A program made the position numbers and the translations under genes. Positions 53,413 to 62,356 of a DNA stretch of 64,000 bases are shown here, one piece after another (position 1 is the stretch's first letter; the number at the start of each line of letters is the position of its first letter). The notes below the pieces were generated by a model. That model searched no databases. It saw nothing but the letters and a program-made list of their open reading frames with translations, and was not told the DNA's origin. Source of the stretch: Desulfosporosinus nitroreducens (lineage in GTDB: Bacteria > Bacillota > Desulfitobacteriia > Desulfitobacteriales > Desulfitobacteriaceae); the NCBI RefSeq assembly GCF_023897015.1, contig NZ_JAMHFY010000019.1:1-64000 (forward strand), in the 5' to 3' direction.

Positions 53413-54303
53413 CTATTTGCTAAATTGAGAGGTGTTTCTAATTGTAGCATCAAATTCTTCTGTTTTACCATCCAAGGTTACCTTTACTTCGTAGACATCA
53501 TTCTCCAGGGGTATATAGCCATTGCCCCCTCCGGAACCAAGGTGGGGTCCTTTTATAAGCTCTTCAGGGGTTATTTCGTCGCGCGTACCGCTTAACTTAT
53601 TGCCTCTGGTACTGAAGCTGTACTCCAATGAAACAGGATGCTCTGGAATCTGGCCTTTATAAGTAATAGTTGGGTTTTTTGTATGATAACTCTCGTGGTG
53701 AACCTTGTTTTCACTGTCATCAGTCCACCAATGTTCGTAATATTTTACTGTAACCTTAGCTTCCCAGCTGGCACTTTCACCAGTGAAGACAATCTCTTTT
53801 CCGTCATTAAGGTCTTTGAAGATCACCTTACTTATCTTCATCATATAATCATTAACTACTTGATGCTTTTCTTTAAACGGATAGGCTATTATATAGATTA
53901 ACTGAAGGTTTTTTACTTTATATAACTTAGAGTAATAAGTTTTGTCTTGTAGAGCAAGCGACAACTTGTCTAACAGCTCAAACTCATTAAATTTCTGTTG
54001 TCTCTCTACAAAGGAGCGGAGTGTATAAATCAAAAGTTGGTTTCCGCGAGAATCCATATAGATAGTTGGCTCGGTGTCTTCGATCTTATAATCTTCCGGA
54101 TTAAGCGAGGACTCAGGCTTTAAGACGATTCCATGCATTCTAAGAGTTCGAATCACATCGTGCGCATTGAGTATCTCCTTGCCGGCTGCTTCCCTTGCCT
54201 TATAACTTACGAATACAGAACTCGTGAGGACGAGGGTAACGAGGAAAACAAAAAATGCCGAGGTATACTTGAAACGGATGAAGGAAGATATCTCCTTTTC
54301 CAT
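53413..54303 (-). CDS. Membrane-anchored protein of unknown function
   Basis: A 296-residue protein with one membrane segment near residues 12-34 (FFVFLVTLVLTSSVFVSY) and a long outer part. Visible stretches are HDVIRTLRMHGIVLKP and, toward the end, VSLEYSFSTRGNKLSGTRDE and a GSGGGNG loop. No known fold stands out; the alternating beta pattern suggests an extracytoplasmic beta-rich domain. The start at 54303 is set by AAAGGGGGA upstream. It seems to be a single gene. Confidence 0.6.
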   Translation of the reverse strand: MEKEISSFIRFKYTSAFFVFLVTLVLTSSVFVSYKAREAAGKEILNAHDVIRTLRMHGIVLKPESSLNPEDYKIEDTEPTIYMDSRGNQLLIYTLRSFVERQQKFNEFELLDKLSLALQDKTYYSKLYKVKNLQLIYIIAYPFKEKHQVVNDYMMKISKVIFKDLNDGKEIVFTGESASWEAKVTVKYYEHWWTDDSENKVHHESYHTKNPTITYKGQIPEHPVSLEYSFSTRGNKLSGTRDEITPEELIKGPHLGSGGGNGYIPLENDVYEVKVTLDGKTEEFDATIRNTSQFSK

Positions 54304-54730
54304 TCTCTTCCCCCTTTCTATTCTAAGAGTGCATTTTAGAGAGAAAAAGTTACATAAATCAACGCTCGAGTTTATTGATGGAAAAATGCTCTTTTCTAAC
54401 CCTATCATAATATTGATACAATGCGATACCCTTGCGACAAAAAAATGTAAAGATATCGAACCCCTATTTTTCGACATTGCTACCAACATAAACAGGTAAT
54501 AGCTTACTTCCACTCATAAGGATTACCCACCAGACGCTCCTTCCTCAGAAATAGTAAAATTGGATCAGAAAAGTCCGGAATTGCATTTTAGGTGAGGCCT
54601 TTCTTGTTATCTTTGAAGGTGCTCTAATCACAAATGTTCTGTCAATGTTGGAATTACCTGGGTGAGGGCTTGGCGGTTTGCCATGTAATTTTAAGAGGGC
54701 AACTATAAGTTAGTGTGAATAAAATAACTT

Positions 54731-54761
54731 GTAAGTATGATAAGTATGATGTATCATACTT
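54731..54761. promoter_or_regulatory. Operator-like palindrome before the AbrB-like gene
   Basis: AAGTATGAT is followed directly by AAGTATGAT GT ATCATACTT: a 9-2-9 perfect mirror (54742-54761) with one extra direct half-site at 54733-54741. It ends 16 bases before the start codon, so a protein on it would block transcription or translation start. Self-control by the AbrB-like product is likely. Confidence 0.6.
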
Positions 54762-54777
54762 TATAGAGGTGGTAAGA

Positions 54778-55044
54778 ATGATGCATCATGGTAAGTTTTA
54801 TGGTTCAACGGTTATGGGAGAACGTGGACAAGTGGTTATTCCTGCCGAGGCCAGAGAAGAAATCGGTATAGTACCGGGTGAGAAACTTATAGTTCTTGGC
54901 AATAAGAGAAGAGGGGTCGTCATCTTATTCAAATCCGATGTCATGACAAGATTTGCAGACATGATGTTTCGAAAAACCAAATTTTTTGAGGAATTGTTTA
55001 ATTGTTCCGATGGGGATTCGGATCAGGATAAAACAAAAAGGTAA
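54778..55044 (+). CDS. AbrB/SpoVT/MazE-type DNA-binding regulator
   Basis: An 88-residue protein. The swapped-hairpin domain reads GSTVMGERGQVVIPAEAREEIGIVPGEKLIVLGN, the usual AbrB/MazE fold that binds DNA as a dimer; the C-terminal helix is VMTRFADMMFRKTKFFEEL. Proteins of this shape often regulate their own gene or a nearby transport or lipid gene. GAGGTGG before ATG 54778 (or 54781) gives the start. The UbiB gene follows 62 bases later on the same strand, suggesting that both are controlled together. Confidence 0.85.
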   Translation: MMHHGKFYGSTVMGERGQVVIPAEAREEIGIVPGEKLIVLGNKRRGVVILFKSDVMTRFADMMFRKTKFFEELFNCSDGDSDQDKTKR

Positions 55045-55106
55045 GATTCAGCGCATAATATTTAAGGTAAACATAATGTTCGAGGCTTAAGACTAGGAGG
55101 AAACTA

Positions 55107-56819
55107 ATGCCAATTATCATTAAATTCTTTAAAGATAAACGCTTTCGAACGATTATCTCTATGTTCATACAATTTGTATTTCAGCTTTGGCGGGTTAATA
55201 AGAAAAAGCGATTCCTTACAGTAGAAAACTATCAGAAGCAGATCAAAGGGATTTATAGAAAACAGGCTAGCGTGTTTACAGAGACGGCTACAGAACTTGG
55301 AGGACTTCTTATCAAGTTGGGACAATTCTTCAGCTCCAGAGTGGATGTTCTGCCTGAGGAATACACAAGTGAGCTTTCGAAGTTGCAGGACGCTGTCAGA
55401 CCGGTAGGAACGGGTGAAATCATTAAGCGAATTGAAGAGGAATTTTGCAGACCTATTGCTGAGGTCTTTATGAATTTTTCTCAAGAACCCATTGCATCTG
55501 CCTCTTTGGGGCAAGTTCATGTCGCTGAGATAAAAGGGCACAATAAAGTAGCAGTTAAAATATTGCGTCCCGGCATCGAGAAAATCATTCAAACAGACTT
55601 TAACGCCCTTCGGTTCATGGTGACTTTTGCCAAGCGATACCCAAAAATAAGTTCAGCGGTCGATTTGGAGCAGATCTATCATGAGTTCGTAGAAACGACA
55701 CAAGATGAACTTGATTACATTAAAGAAGGTCAACATGCAGATACCTTCCGAGCAAATTTTTCAGGGGACTCTAGAATCAGCGTTCCTGAAGTGTTTTGGG
55801 AATATACGACTAATCATGTACTGGTGATGGAATATGTCTCAGGTTATAAAGTGAACGAGTATCAGGCCCTAGAAAGAGTTGGATTAGATAGAGCACAGCT
55901 TGCAGACACTTTGATCTTTGCTTATGTACAACAATTACTGACCGACGCATTTTTCCATGCTGATCCACATCCAGGTAATTTATTAGTTAAAGAAGATGGA
56001 ACCCTTGTTTTCATCGACTTTGGGATGGTGGGGCGGATTGAGAAAGGCATGCGGGAAGAATTAATGGCTTTTGTCCTGGCTCTGTTTAAGAAAGATACTG
56101 ATCAAATGGTGGTAGCCTTTGAAAAACTGGGATTCCTTCGACCCCATGCTGATAAACAGACCTTAGCGAAAGGGCTTAAACTTATATTAGGGAATGTCTT
56201 TGAGGATCCTAAACTGGGGAAAGTCAATTCCGAGGAATTCCTGCTTGAATTAAGAGAATTTATGTATTCTCAGCCGTTTCAAATACCGGCGCAGACCTTG
56301 TTTTTAGGAAAGTCGCTCTTAACGATCATGGGGATTTGTAGTGGATTGAATCCTAAGCTTGATCTTGTCAAGACGCTAAGACCTTATGCTGAGGAATTGC
56401 TAGCTGGAGAAGAATCGGGAAAAGGCACTGGAGGCTTCATTCTAGACCAAGCGAAGAAAACTCTTGCAGAAGTTATTACTCTGCCTGAAAAATTAAATCG
56501 ACTTATTACTGGGTTCGAGGGCGGTGAGATTCGGGTTCATCCCTCGAGAAGTTTTGAGTTAAATCTCATACAAAACCAGAGGGATCAGACAAGTAAAATT
56601 GTGCGGGCGATTTTTAGCAGCGGGTTTTTAATCTCCGGAACAATTTTGTTAGAAGGCTCATATTTTAAGGTCGGATTGATGCTAATCATCCTTTCAGCTC
56701 TGACCTTCGCCTCATTTTTAAAACGCAACTCAGATTCTTCCAGGCAAAAGGGAATGGGTCAAAGAAGCAAGGCTATGAGAGAATCTTCAGGATTTCGAAA
56801 ACCGCGTTTTCATCCCTAA
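55107..56819 (+). CDS. UbiB/AarF-family (ABC1) atypical kinase
   Basis: A 570-residue protein. The family marks are KxGQ in LIKLGQFFSSR, the Ala-rich loop IASASLGQVHVAE, the catalytic HADPHPGNL and the metal loop IDFGMVG. Near the C-terminus two membrane helices (about 495-540, ending LMLIILSALTFASFL) anchor it. In bacteria the family supports quinone or isoprenoid-lipid metabolism; the exact role in Firmicutes is not settled. AGGAGG precedes ATG 55107. Its neighbours are an AbrB-like regulator and a small His-rich protein. Confidence 0.9.
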   Translation: MPIIIKFFKDKRFRTIISMFIQFVFQLWRVNKKKRFLTVENYQKQIKGIYRKQASVFTETATELGGLLIKLGQFFSSRVDVLPEEYTSELSKLQDAVRPVGTGEIIKRIEEEFCRPIAEVFMNFSQEPIASASLGQVHVAEIKGHNKVAVKILRPGIEKIIQTDFNALRFMVTFAKRYPKISSAVDLEQIYHEFVETTQDELDYIKEGQHADTFRANFSGDSRISVPEVFWEYTTNHVLVMEYVSGYKVNEYQALERVGLDRAQLADTLIFAYVQQLLTDAFFHADPHPGNLLVKEDGTLVFIDFGMVGRIEKGMREELMAFVLALFKKDTDQMVVAFEKLGFLRPHADKQTLAKGLKLILGNVFEDPKLGKVNSEEFLLELREFMYSQPFQIPAQTLFLGKSLLTIMGICSGLNPKLDLVKTLRPYAEELLAGEESGKGTGGFILDQAKKTLAEVITLPEKLNRLITGFEGGEIRVHPSRSFELNLIQNQRDQTSKIVRAIFSSGFLISGTILLEGSYFKVGLMLIILSALTFASFLKRNSDSSRQKGMGQRSKAMRESSGFRKPRFHP

Positions 56820-56916
56820 GGAAATAAGTCCTTGAAGATTTGCTTTGATTCATGAAGAATTATCAAGTAGAGGTTCACATCAAGTTAAAATAGGATTATA
56901 AAAAGGAGAGGTATTT

Positions 56917-57258
56917 ATGAGTTTAGAGAACTTTAAGTTTACATTCGAAGAAAATGAAGAAGGTTACACAGTGAACCTTAAAGGGGACAAAGAAAAGCTT
57001 AGAGCTAAGTTAGAAGCCTTCGAGGCGTTCCTGAATTTTCGAGAGAAAGCTAAGCAAGCGGGCTTTGACCATCATGGCAGCGAATCTCCAATTCATCAGT
57101 TTTTTAAAGCGATGCATAAACACCATGCCAACCATGGTGGGGGACACGGGCATTGTGGTCATCACGGGCACCATGCACAACACCCGTTTAAACACGGACA
57201 GTGCGGAGAGAGTTCAAAGGGAGAAGCTCCAGTGAGTCAAGATCTAGAGAATAAATAG
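56917..57258 (+). CDS. Small protein with His-rich metal-binding tail
   Basis: A 113-residue protein. The first 45 residues are an alpha/beta piece, FKFTFEENEEGYTVNLKGDKEKLRAKLEAFEAFLNFREKAKQAG. The rest is His-dominated (HKHHANHGGGHGHCGHHGHHAQH) with two Cys, and could hold Ni, Zn, Co or Cu. It is not a known family to me. AAAGGAGAGG gives a strong start site. It lies about 100 bases after UbiB, with a terminator following. A metal buffer is plausible for a cell that uses Co and Ni enzymes. Confidence 0.65.
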   Translation: MSLENFKFTFEENEEGYTVNLKGDKEKLRAKLEAFEAFLNFREKAKQAGFDHHGSESPIHQFFKAMHKHHANHGGGHGHCGHHGHHAQHPFKHGQCGESSKGEAPVSQDLENK

Positions 57259-57275
57259 AAGAAGATAAGTCAAAA

Positions 57276-57316
57276 AATTCCTTTCCCAATATTTTTGGGA
57301 AAGGAATTTTTTTTAA
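57276..57316 (+). terminator. Strong intrinsic terminator
   Basis: AAATTCCTTTCCCA and TGGGAAAGGAATTT form a stem followed by TTTTTT. Confidence 0.92.
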
Positions 57317-57650
57317 TTCAGTATTCAAGCCTTTAGACGGTGGAAAGATAAAGTTTACAGACGACAGACATAAGAATGGAGTGATGTTATTAATCTAGAT
57401 AATTCAATATGGTTCCCTGTCCTAATAATGGCCCCATCCAGTGATCAAGTAGATAAGGTAACTCCTTTCGAACCGCCAACCGCGATGGTATTCTACGATT
57501 CATCTACTAACTCACAGGATCTTTGTGTTAATCAGCGGCAATAAGTGTCGCTTTTATTGGGATACAAGAATCTAGACGGATTTTTGGTACTTAGGGCATT
57601 AGGATTATTTCATAACTTTGGGCAGGGTGCTTCAAGGCTCATTTTTACCT
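57317..57650. other. Intergenic region without a supported gene
   Basis: The only open stretch (a 38-codon one near 57429-57544) has no ribosome binding site or recognisable product. No strong structure is seen. Confidence 0.45.
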
Positions 57651-58078
57651 TCAAATTGATGACTGACCACTCACTTCAATCGTTGCATATCGAACATCTT
57701 CGATAGAAGATATTCCAGCCTGCCTTAAACGAGTTTCAAGTTTATCGATGGTTAATCTGATTTTTTTTAGATTTTTTATAATTGGTTTACCATTCTCGAT
57801 AACCATGACTGCTTTTCCCGAAAAAATTGTTTCCAGAATATCTGACTTAAGCGAAAGATATTCAGCAAATATCATCAATAATGTTAGTAAAGAAGCTACG
57901 GCAAAAGTAATGAGCAAGCCTTTTCCAGATACAGGTTGAATTAGCAGTGATCCAAATCCTATCATCACAATAGTTTGAGATATTGTCATTTGAGATATAG
58001 ATTTTCTCCCGCCAATTCTTAAGATAAAGGTCCCAACGAAAATATAAGAACAGCTTGCCAAATCCAACTTAATTCCAT
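57651..58078 (-). pseudogene. DUF421 (YetF-like) membrane protein, frameshifted near the start
   Basis: The body (about 57651-58040 on this strand) encodes VGTFILRIGGRKSISQMTISQTIVMIGFG, then a soluble end ENGKPIIKN, as in DUF421 proteins. The expected start is ATG 58078 behind a strong GAGGAG, giving MELSWIWQAVLIF, a typical N-terminal membrane helix, but that frame ends in a stop after 19 codons. Joining the two pieces needs a one- or two-base shift near 58040. Either the gene is broken or there is a sequencing error. Without the first part it would have to start at TTG 58067, which lacks a site. Confidence 0.65.
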
Positions 58079-58294
58079 ACTTTTAGCTCCTCAAAAGTGT
58101 TGACCGTATACCCTATGGTTAGATAGATTCTCCTAAATCAAGGGAATCTATTACTAAAGAAGAAACAGTGTACCTAAATAACTTTGGTGTCCATATAAAT
58201 TAGTTTGAACTAAAATATAAAAAGTTGGATATCAAACTAAAGAAATGAAAAAAATAGTTATATATTTGAAAAGTGTAAATAAAGGAGTAGAAAA

Positions 58295-59179
58295 ATGAAT
58301 GTGATCGAAATTAATAATTTAACCAAGAATTATGGCAAGGAACGAGGAATTATTGATGTCAGTTTTAATGTTGAAGAAAAAGAGATCTTTGGCTTTATTG
58401 GGCCTAATGGTGCAGGGAAGTCAACGACCCTTCGTACTTTATTAGCCCTGATTTATCCCACAAGTGGAAGCGCTAAAATATTTGGGAAGGACTGTATAAA
58501 GTATGGACCAGAAATTAAAAAGGAAATAGGTTACCTGCCATCGGAGGTTTTCTACTATGACAAAATGAAAGTAATCGATCTTTTAAAATACTCCGCCAGT
58601 TTCTACAAAAAAGATTGCAGTAAAAGAATAAGTGAGTTGGCCGATGCCATGGATCTAAATCTCAACAAAAAGATTGATGACTTGTCCTTTGGCAATAAAA
58701 AGAAAGTCGGAATTGTCCAAGGGCTTCTTCATGAGCCCAAACTGATTATCCTTGATGAACCCACCAGTGGCTTAGATCCATTAATGCAACAAAAATTCTT
58801 TGAATTATTACAGGAGGAAAATAAAAAAGGCGCTACAATCCTTTTCTCATCTCATATTTTAGGTGAAGTTCAGAGAATGTGTAATCGTGTTGCAATTATT
58901 AAAGAAGGTAGAATCATACAGCTTGAAAAGATCAGCGCCTTACAAGAAAACAACTATAAGAAAATCAGAGTTCAAACAACTGTAAAGCTAGATGAGAATT
59001 ACTTTAATATTGACGGTGTAAGTAATTTAGTGGTAAGTCAAAATATGATCAGCTTTTTATTTAAAGGAAATATTAATTCGATCATGAAAAAGATCTCAGA
59101 GATAGAAATCATTAATGTTTGGGTTGAAGAGCCCGATCTTGAAGAAATCTTTCTTCACTTCTATGAAAAAGGGGCCTAA
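58295..59179 (+). CDS. ABC transporter ATP-binding protein
   Basis: A 294-residue ATPase. Walker A is GPNGAGKST, the signature is LSFGNKKKVGI (a divergent LSGGQ), Walker B is LIILDEPTSGLDP and the switch His lies in LFSSHILGEV. The C-terminal 70 residues are the usual extension of drug and lipid exporters of the ABC-2 group (NatA/BcrA-like). AAAGGAG lies 9 bases before ATG 58295. Two ABC-2 permease genes follow, so it powers a heteromeric exporter. The substrate is unknown; antimicrobial peptide or drug export is a common role. Confidence 0.92.
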   Translation: MNVIEINNLTKNYGKERGIIDVSFNVEEKEIFGFIGPNGAGKSTTLRTLLALIYPTSGSAKIFGKDCIKYGPEIKKEIGYLPSEVFYYDKMKVIDLLKYSASFYKKDCSKRISELADAMDLNLNKKIDDLSFGNKKKVGIVQGLLHEPKLIILDEPTSGLDPLMQQKFFELLQEENKKGATILFSSHILGEVQRMCNRVAIIKEGRIIQLEKISALQENNYKKIRVQTTVKLDENYFNIDGVSNLVVSQNMISFLFKGNINSIMKKISEIEIINVWVEEPDLEEIFLHFYEKGA

Positions 59180-59184
59180 ATGCG

Positions 59185-59982
59185 ATGAATATGTTTCTAC
59201 ATGAATTAAAGGCTTATAAGAAGTCCACAATTACTTGGACACTCACCTTAGTTGGGTTGATTATTCTTTTCCTTTCAATGTTTCCCACAATTTCTGAGGA
59301 AGCGGAAGCGTTCAAAAAATTAATGGAAGGCTTTCCAGAGGAAATAAGATTGGCTTTAGGGCTTTCTGTGGAAAATATAGGTTCAATTTTAGGGTTTTAT
59401 TCTTATGTTTTCTTGTATATTTCTCTTTTCGGAGCAATTCAGGCAATGATTTTAGGAGTGTCAATCCTATCTAAAGAAGTACGTGAGAAAACTGCCGATT
59501 TCCTTTTGACGAAGCCTGTTACACGTACACAAATTGTAACATCCAAGCTTTTGGCTGCCTTCACCTCCTTGCTTATCACAAATGTATTTTACTTAGGAGC
59601 CGCAACAATGATGGCCTCTCTGGTAGAAACCAAAGAGTACAGCACAAAAATATTCTTCCTGCTTTCTCTGACCCTGTTTTTTTTGCAACTTTTTTTTCTA
59701 GCCTTGGGCATTCTAGTTTCTTTATCAGTTCCCAAGATCAAATCAGTTCTTTCAATCTCTTTGGGTACTGTATTCGCCTTCTTTATCATTGGAGCATTGG
59801 TATCTACAACGGGCGATGAAGCTATACGTTATCTTACTCCTTTTAAATATTTTGATTTCGCCTATATCATGCAAAATTCCAGTTATGAGTCTTCCTTTAT
59901 GATGGTAACTATAGCCTTTATCGTAATTGCTATTACAGCCAGTTATCTGATTTATTCCAAGAGAGATATCCACGCAGTTTAG
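59185..59982 (+). CDS. ABC-2 type permease (first)
   Basis: A 265-residue permease with six membrane segments and a pronounced outer loop after the first (about 35-65, EEAEAFKKLMEGFPEEIRLALG). The stretch EVREKTADFLLTKPVTRTQIVTSKLLA is a family mark. It lies 5 bases after the ATPase gene, and its ATG follows ATGCG directly with no clear site, so translation is probably coupled. It forms a pair with the next permease, and they share the LTKPVTR/FSKPISR stretch. Confidence 0.88.
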   Translation: MNMFLHELKAYKKSTITWTLTLVGLIILFLSMFPTISEEAEAFKKLMEGFPEEIRLALGLSVENIGSILGFYSYVFLYISLFGAIQAMILGVSILSKEVREKTADFLLTKPVTRTQIVTSKLLAAFTSLLITNVFYLGAATMMASLVETKEYSTKIFFLLSLTLFFLQLFFLALGILVSLSVPKIKSVLSISLGTVFAFFIIGALVSTTGDEAIRYLTPFKYFDFAYIMQNSSYESSFMMVTIAFIVIAITASYLIYSKRDIHAV

Positions 59983-60057
59983 AGAAAGGGGATACACCTG
60001 CTGAGAATTAGTGGTTTTCTGATGTGTGCCATTTCATCTTTATAGGGGGGAAGCTTT

Positions 60058-60855
60058 ATGAATGTCTTCAAGAGAGAAATGAGGGATAATAGAAAAGCCC
60101 TGATTATATGGAGTATTGGTGTAATCTTAATGATTGCAAGCAGTATGGGCAAATATGCAGGCTTATCAGCCTCGGGTCAATCTATCAATGACTTACTGGC
60201 AGAAATGCCACAATCCTTAAAGGCTGTAATGGGGATGGGAACCTTCGATTTAACAACGGCTATTGGTTATTTCGGAGTGCTTTTTATTTACTTGGCCATG
60301 ATGGCCACGATTCATTCTGCTATGTTGGGAGCCAATATAATTTCCAAGGAAGAACGAGATAAAACAGCAGAATTTTTATTTTCGAAACCTATTTCCAGAA
60401 ATAAAATTATAAGCTCAAAACTATTAGCGTCCTTTGTCAATATACTAATCCTTAATCTTGTAACGTTTGTTTCCTCAATTCTTATGGTGGAAAAATATAG
60501 CAAAGGGGAAGCGGTCATTGGGGACATAACCAGACTAATGTTTGGAATGTTTATCTTACAGCTAATATTTCTGTTTATAGGGACCGTCATTGCAGCTGTC
60601 AGTAAGCATCCAAAGACTGCTCCGACCCTTGCTACAGGAATACTTTTAATCACGTTTATGTTGTCTATTGGAATAGATCTGAATACTGGGTTGGAAAAAC
60701 TTAAATACCTTACACCATTTAAATATTTTGATGCGAAAAACTTGATATCCGTTCGAGGCTTTGAGCCTGTTTATATGATTTTGTCTGTTCTGATTATTGC
60801 AGTACTGTTGAGTGCCACATATGTATTTTATAAACATAGAGATTTAAATGTCTGA
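60058..60855 (+). CDS. ABC-2 type permease (second)
   Basis: A 265-residue permease, paralogous to the previous one: MRDNRKALIIWSIGVIL, DLLAEMPQSLKAVMGMG and ERDKTAEFLFSKPISRNKIISSKLLAS occupy the same positions. Six membrane segments are seen. GGGGGGA lies 5 bases before ATG 60058. The operon is ATPase-permease-permease and ends in a strong hairpin 50 bases on. Confidence 0.88.
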   Translation: MNVFKREMRDNRKALIIWSIGVILMIASSMGKYAGLSASGQSINDLLAEMPQSLKAVMGMGTFDLTTAIGYFGVLFIYLAMMATIHSAMLGANIISKEERDKTAEFLFSKPISRNKIISSKLLASFVNILILNLVTFVSSILMVEKYSKGEAVIGDITRLMFGMFILQLIFLFIGTVIAAVSKHPKTAPTLATGILLITFMLSIGIDLNTGLEKLKYLTPFKYFDAKNLISVRGFEPVYMILSVLIIAVLLSATYVFYKHRDLNV

Positions 60856-60908
60856 CTCCCGCCAAAGAGGAAGAAGATTAATGGTCGAGACCAAAATACA
60901 ATGAATGA

Positions 60909-60955
60909 AAAACTGCCAGAACGTTAATACAATAAATTTAACGCCTGGCAGTTTT
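60909..60955 (+). terminator. Terminator of the ABC operon
   Basis: AAAACTGCCAG and CTGGCAGTTTT, with an inner CGTTAA/TTAACG pair, form a long stem. Confidence 0.85.
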
Positions 60956-61102
60956 ACTCTGCTGCATATTAAAAACAGAATAATACAATTTGTTATTTTT
61001 GGAAGGAATGTTAGCATTTATGTTGAATCTTAAGAGTTATAGCAGTATTGCGACTGATAACAATGGGGATGTCATAACCATTTTGACGCGGAGGTTTATA
61101 GA

Positions 61103-61759
61103 GTGAAGAATAAAAAACCCAGTTGTTTTGAAATATTATCACCTAATATCCCAAATGAGTTAGATATCCTATCACTCGATAAGACGATCCAATCAGAGGA
61201 TTCTTTTAAACGAGGGATTATTAGTAATTGTTCAATTGAAAATCAAATTGCTGAACATGTGTCCTTTAAGCAAATGACTTTTAAAAACGTTAATTTTATC
61301 GAAGTATCATTTAAGTACCTTGATTTAACAGATGTTAGATTTGAAAACTGTGATTTATCAAATATGGATCTAAGCGAGTCTGTCCTACATAAAGTAGAGA
61401 TGGTCAACTGTAAGATGGTCGGAACGAATATGACCGAATCTGCTCTACGTAATGTACTGTTTGATAACTGTAATGGAAGTTATGCTTTATTTCGGTTTTT
61501 GGATTGTAAACAAGTTAGTTTCAATAAGAGTACGTTCTGCAATGCTGATTTCTACAAAGCTAAGTTTTTAAAAGTGGGGTTTGACGAATCTAATTTACAG
61601 CAAACTGGCATGTCAGGAGCGAAGCTAAAAGGAATTGATTTAAGTAGTTGTAAAATAGATGGATTAGGGGTAACCGTCGAGGACCTAGAGGGATGTATAG
61701 TTTCCTCTGAACAAGTAATATCTTTCTCGAATCTTTTAGGGCTGAAAATTAAGAGCTAA
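61103..61759 (+). CDS. Pentapeptide-repeat protein
   Basis: A 218-residue protein; from residue 45 to 190 it is composed of A(D/N)LxX-type five-residue units such as LDLTDVRFENCDLSNMDLS and ADFYKAKFLKVGFDESNLQ, which build a right-handed beta-helix. Members include gyrase-protecting Qnr/MfpA proteins; this one has Cys-rich units (ENCDL, VNCKM, DNCNG, LDCKQ), so a fluoroquinolone role is only a guess. GTG 61103 has GGAGG 9 bases ahead. It is a single gene. Confidence 0.85.
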   Translation: MKNKKPSCFEILSPNIPNELDILSLDKTIQSEDSFKRGIISNCSIENQIAEHVSFKQMTFKNVNFIEVSFKYLDLTDVRFENCDLSNMDLSESVLHKVEMVNCKMVGTNMTESALRNVLFDNCNGSYALFRFLDCKQVSFNKSTFCNADFYKAKFLKVGFDESNLQQTGMSGAKLKGIDLSSCKIDGLGVTVEDLEGCIVSSEQVISFSNLLGLKIKS

Positions 61760-61993
61760 TTACCGATTACTGCGAAACGTTTGATTTATACCACGAATAC
61801 TGTGGATTAAGCGTATCATCGTCAATTAAGGAAAGTGACCAAAACGATAACGTTTTCGGACTTGTTTTTAGGGGGATGCTTTAGTATAGTCTCAGGGGAA
61901 TAAGAGAGTTTTTTAAAATCTATCTCTGTAATCCGAGGAATTGATATAGAGGTTTTTTATTTTCTTACTATTGAAATGGGGTTTTAATTATAT

Positions 61994-62242
61994 ATGGACA
62001 ATATTATCAAATATATTCCAGATGGAGTATGTTCAAAAAGAATAAGCTTTTCTATTATCGATGGTAAACTTAATAATGTAAAGTTTGTTCAGGGATGCCC
62101 TGGAAATGCACAGGGAATAGCCAAACTCGTGGAGGGAATGGATGCAACAGACGTCGCGAAAAGATTAAAAGGGATTAAGTGTCAGAATGGAACATCATGT
62201 CCGGACCAACTGGCAATTGCAATAGAGAGTTCTTTAAAATAA
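61994..62242 (+). CDS. TSCPD-domain protein (TIGR03905 type)
   Basis: An 82-residue protein that contains the name-giving TSCPD motif (NGTSCPDQLAIAI) and the paired Cys of VQGCPGNAQGI and GIKCQNG. The same domain forms the C-terminal tail of ribonucleotide reductases (NrdJ/NrdD) and is thought to bind metal or a nucleotide. The stand-alone form is common in clostridia and has no known function. The ribosome binding site is weak (GGGG), about 12 bases ahead of ATG 61994. Confidence 0.85.
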   Translation: MDNIIKYIPDGVCSKRISFSIIDGKLNNVKFVQGCPGNAQGIAKLVEGMDATDVAKRLKGIKCQNGTSCPDQLAIAIESSLK

Positions 62243-62356
62243 TAGAATGCTCTGGATTATCCCACGATCATAGAAGGATATCAAGGAAAGATGTGGAAGG
62301 ATTAAGGAACAGTTTCATCTTGGCCTTGGTTAAATCGATTTTTGAGGATGGTTTTC

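Noticed and set aside
61103-61759. Qnr-type quinolone resistance protein
   Set aside because: Only the pentapeptide fold is shared; loops typical of Qnr are not visible, so a resistance call is not supported.
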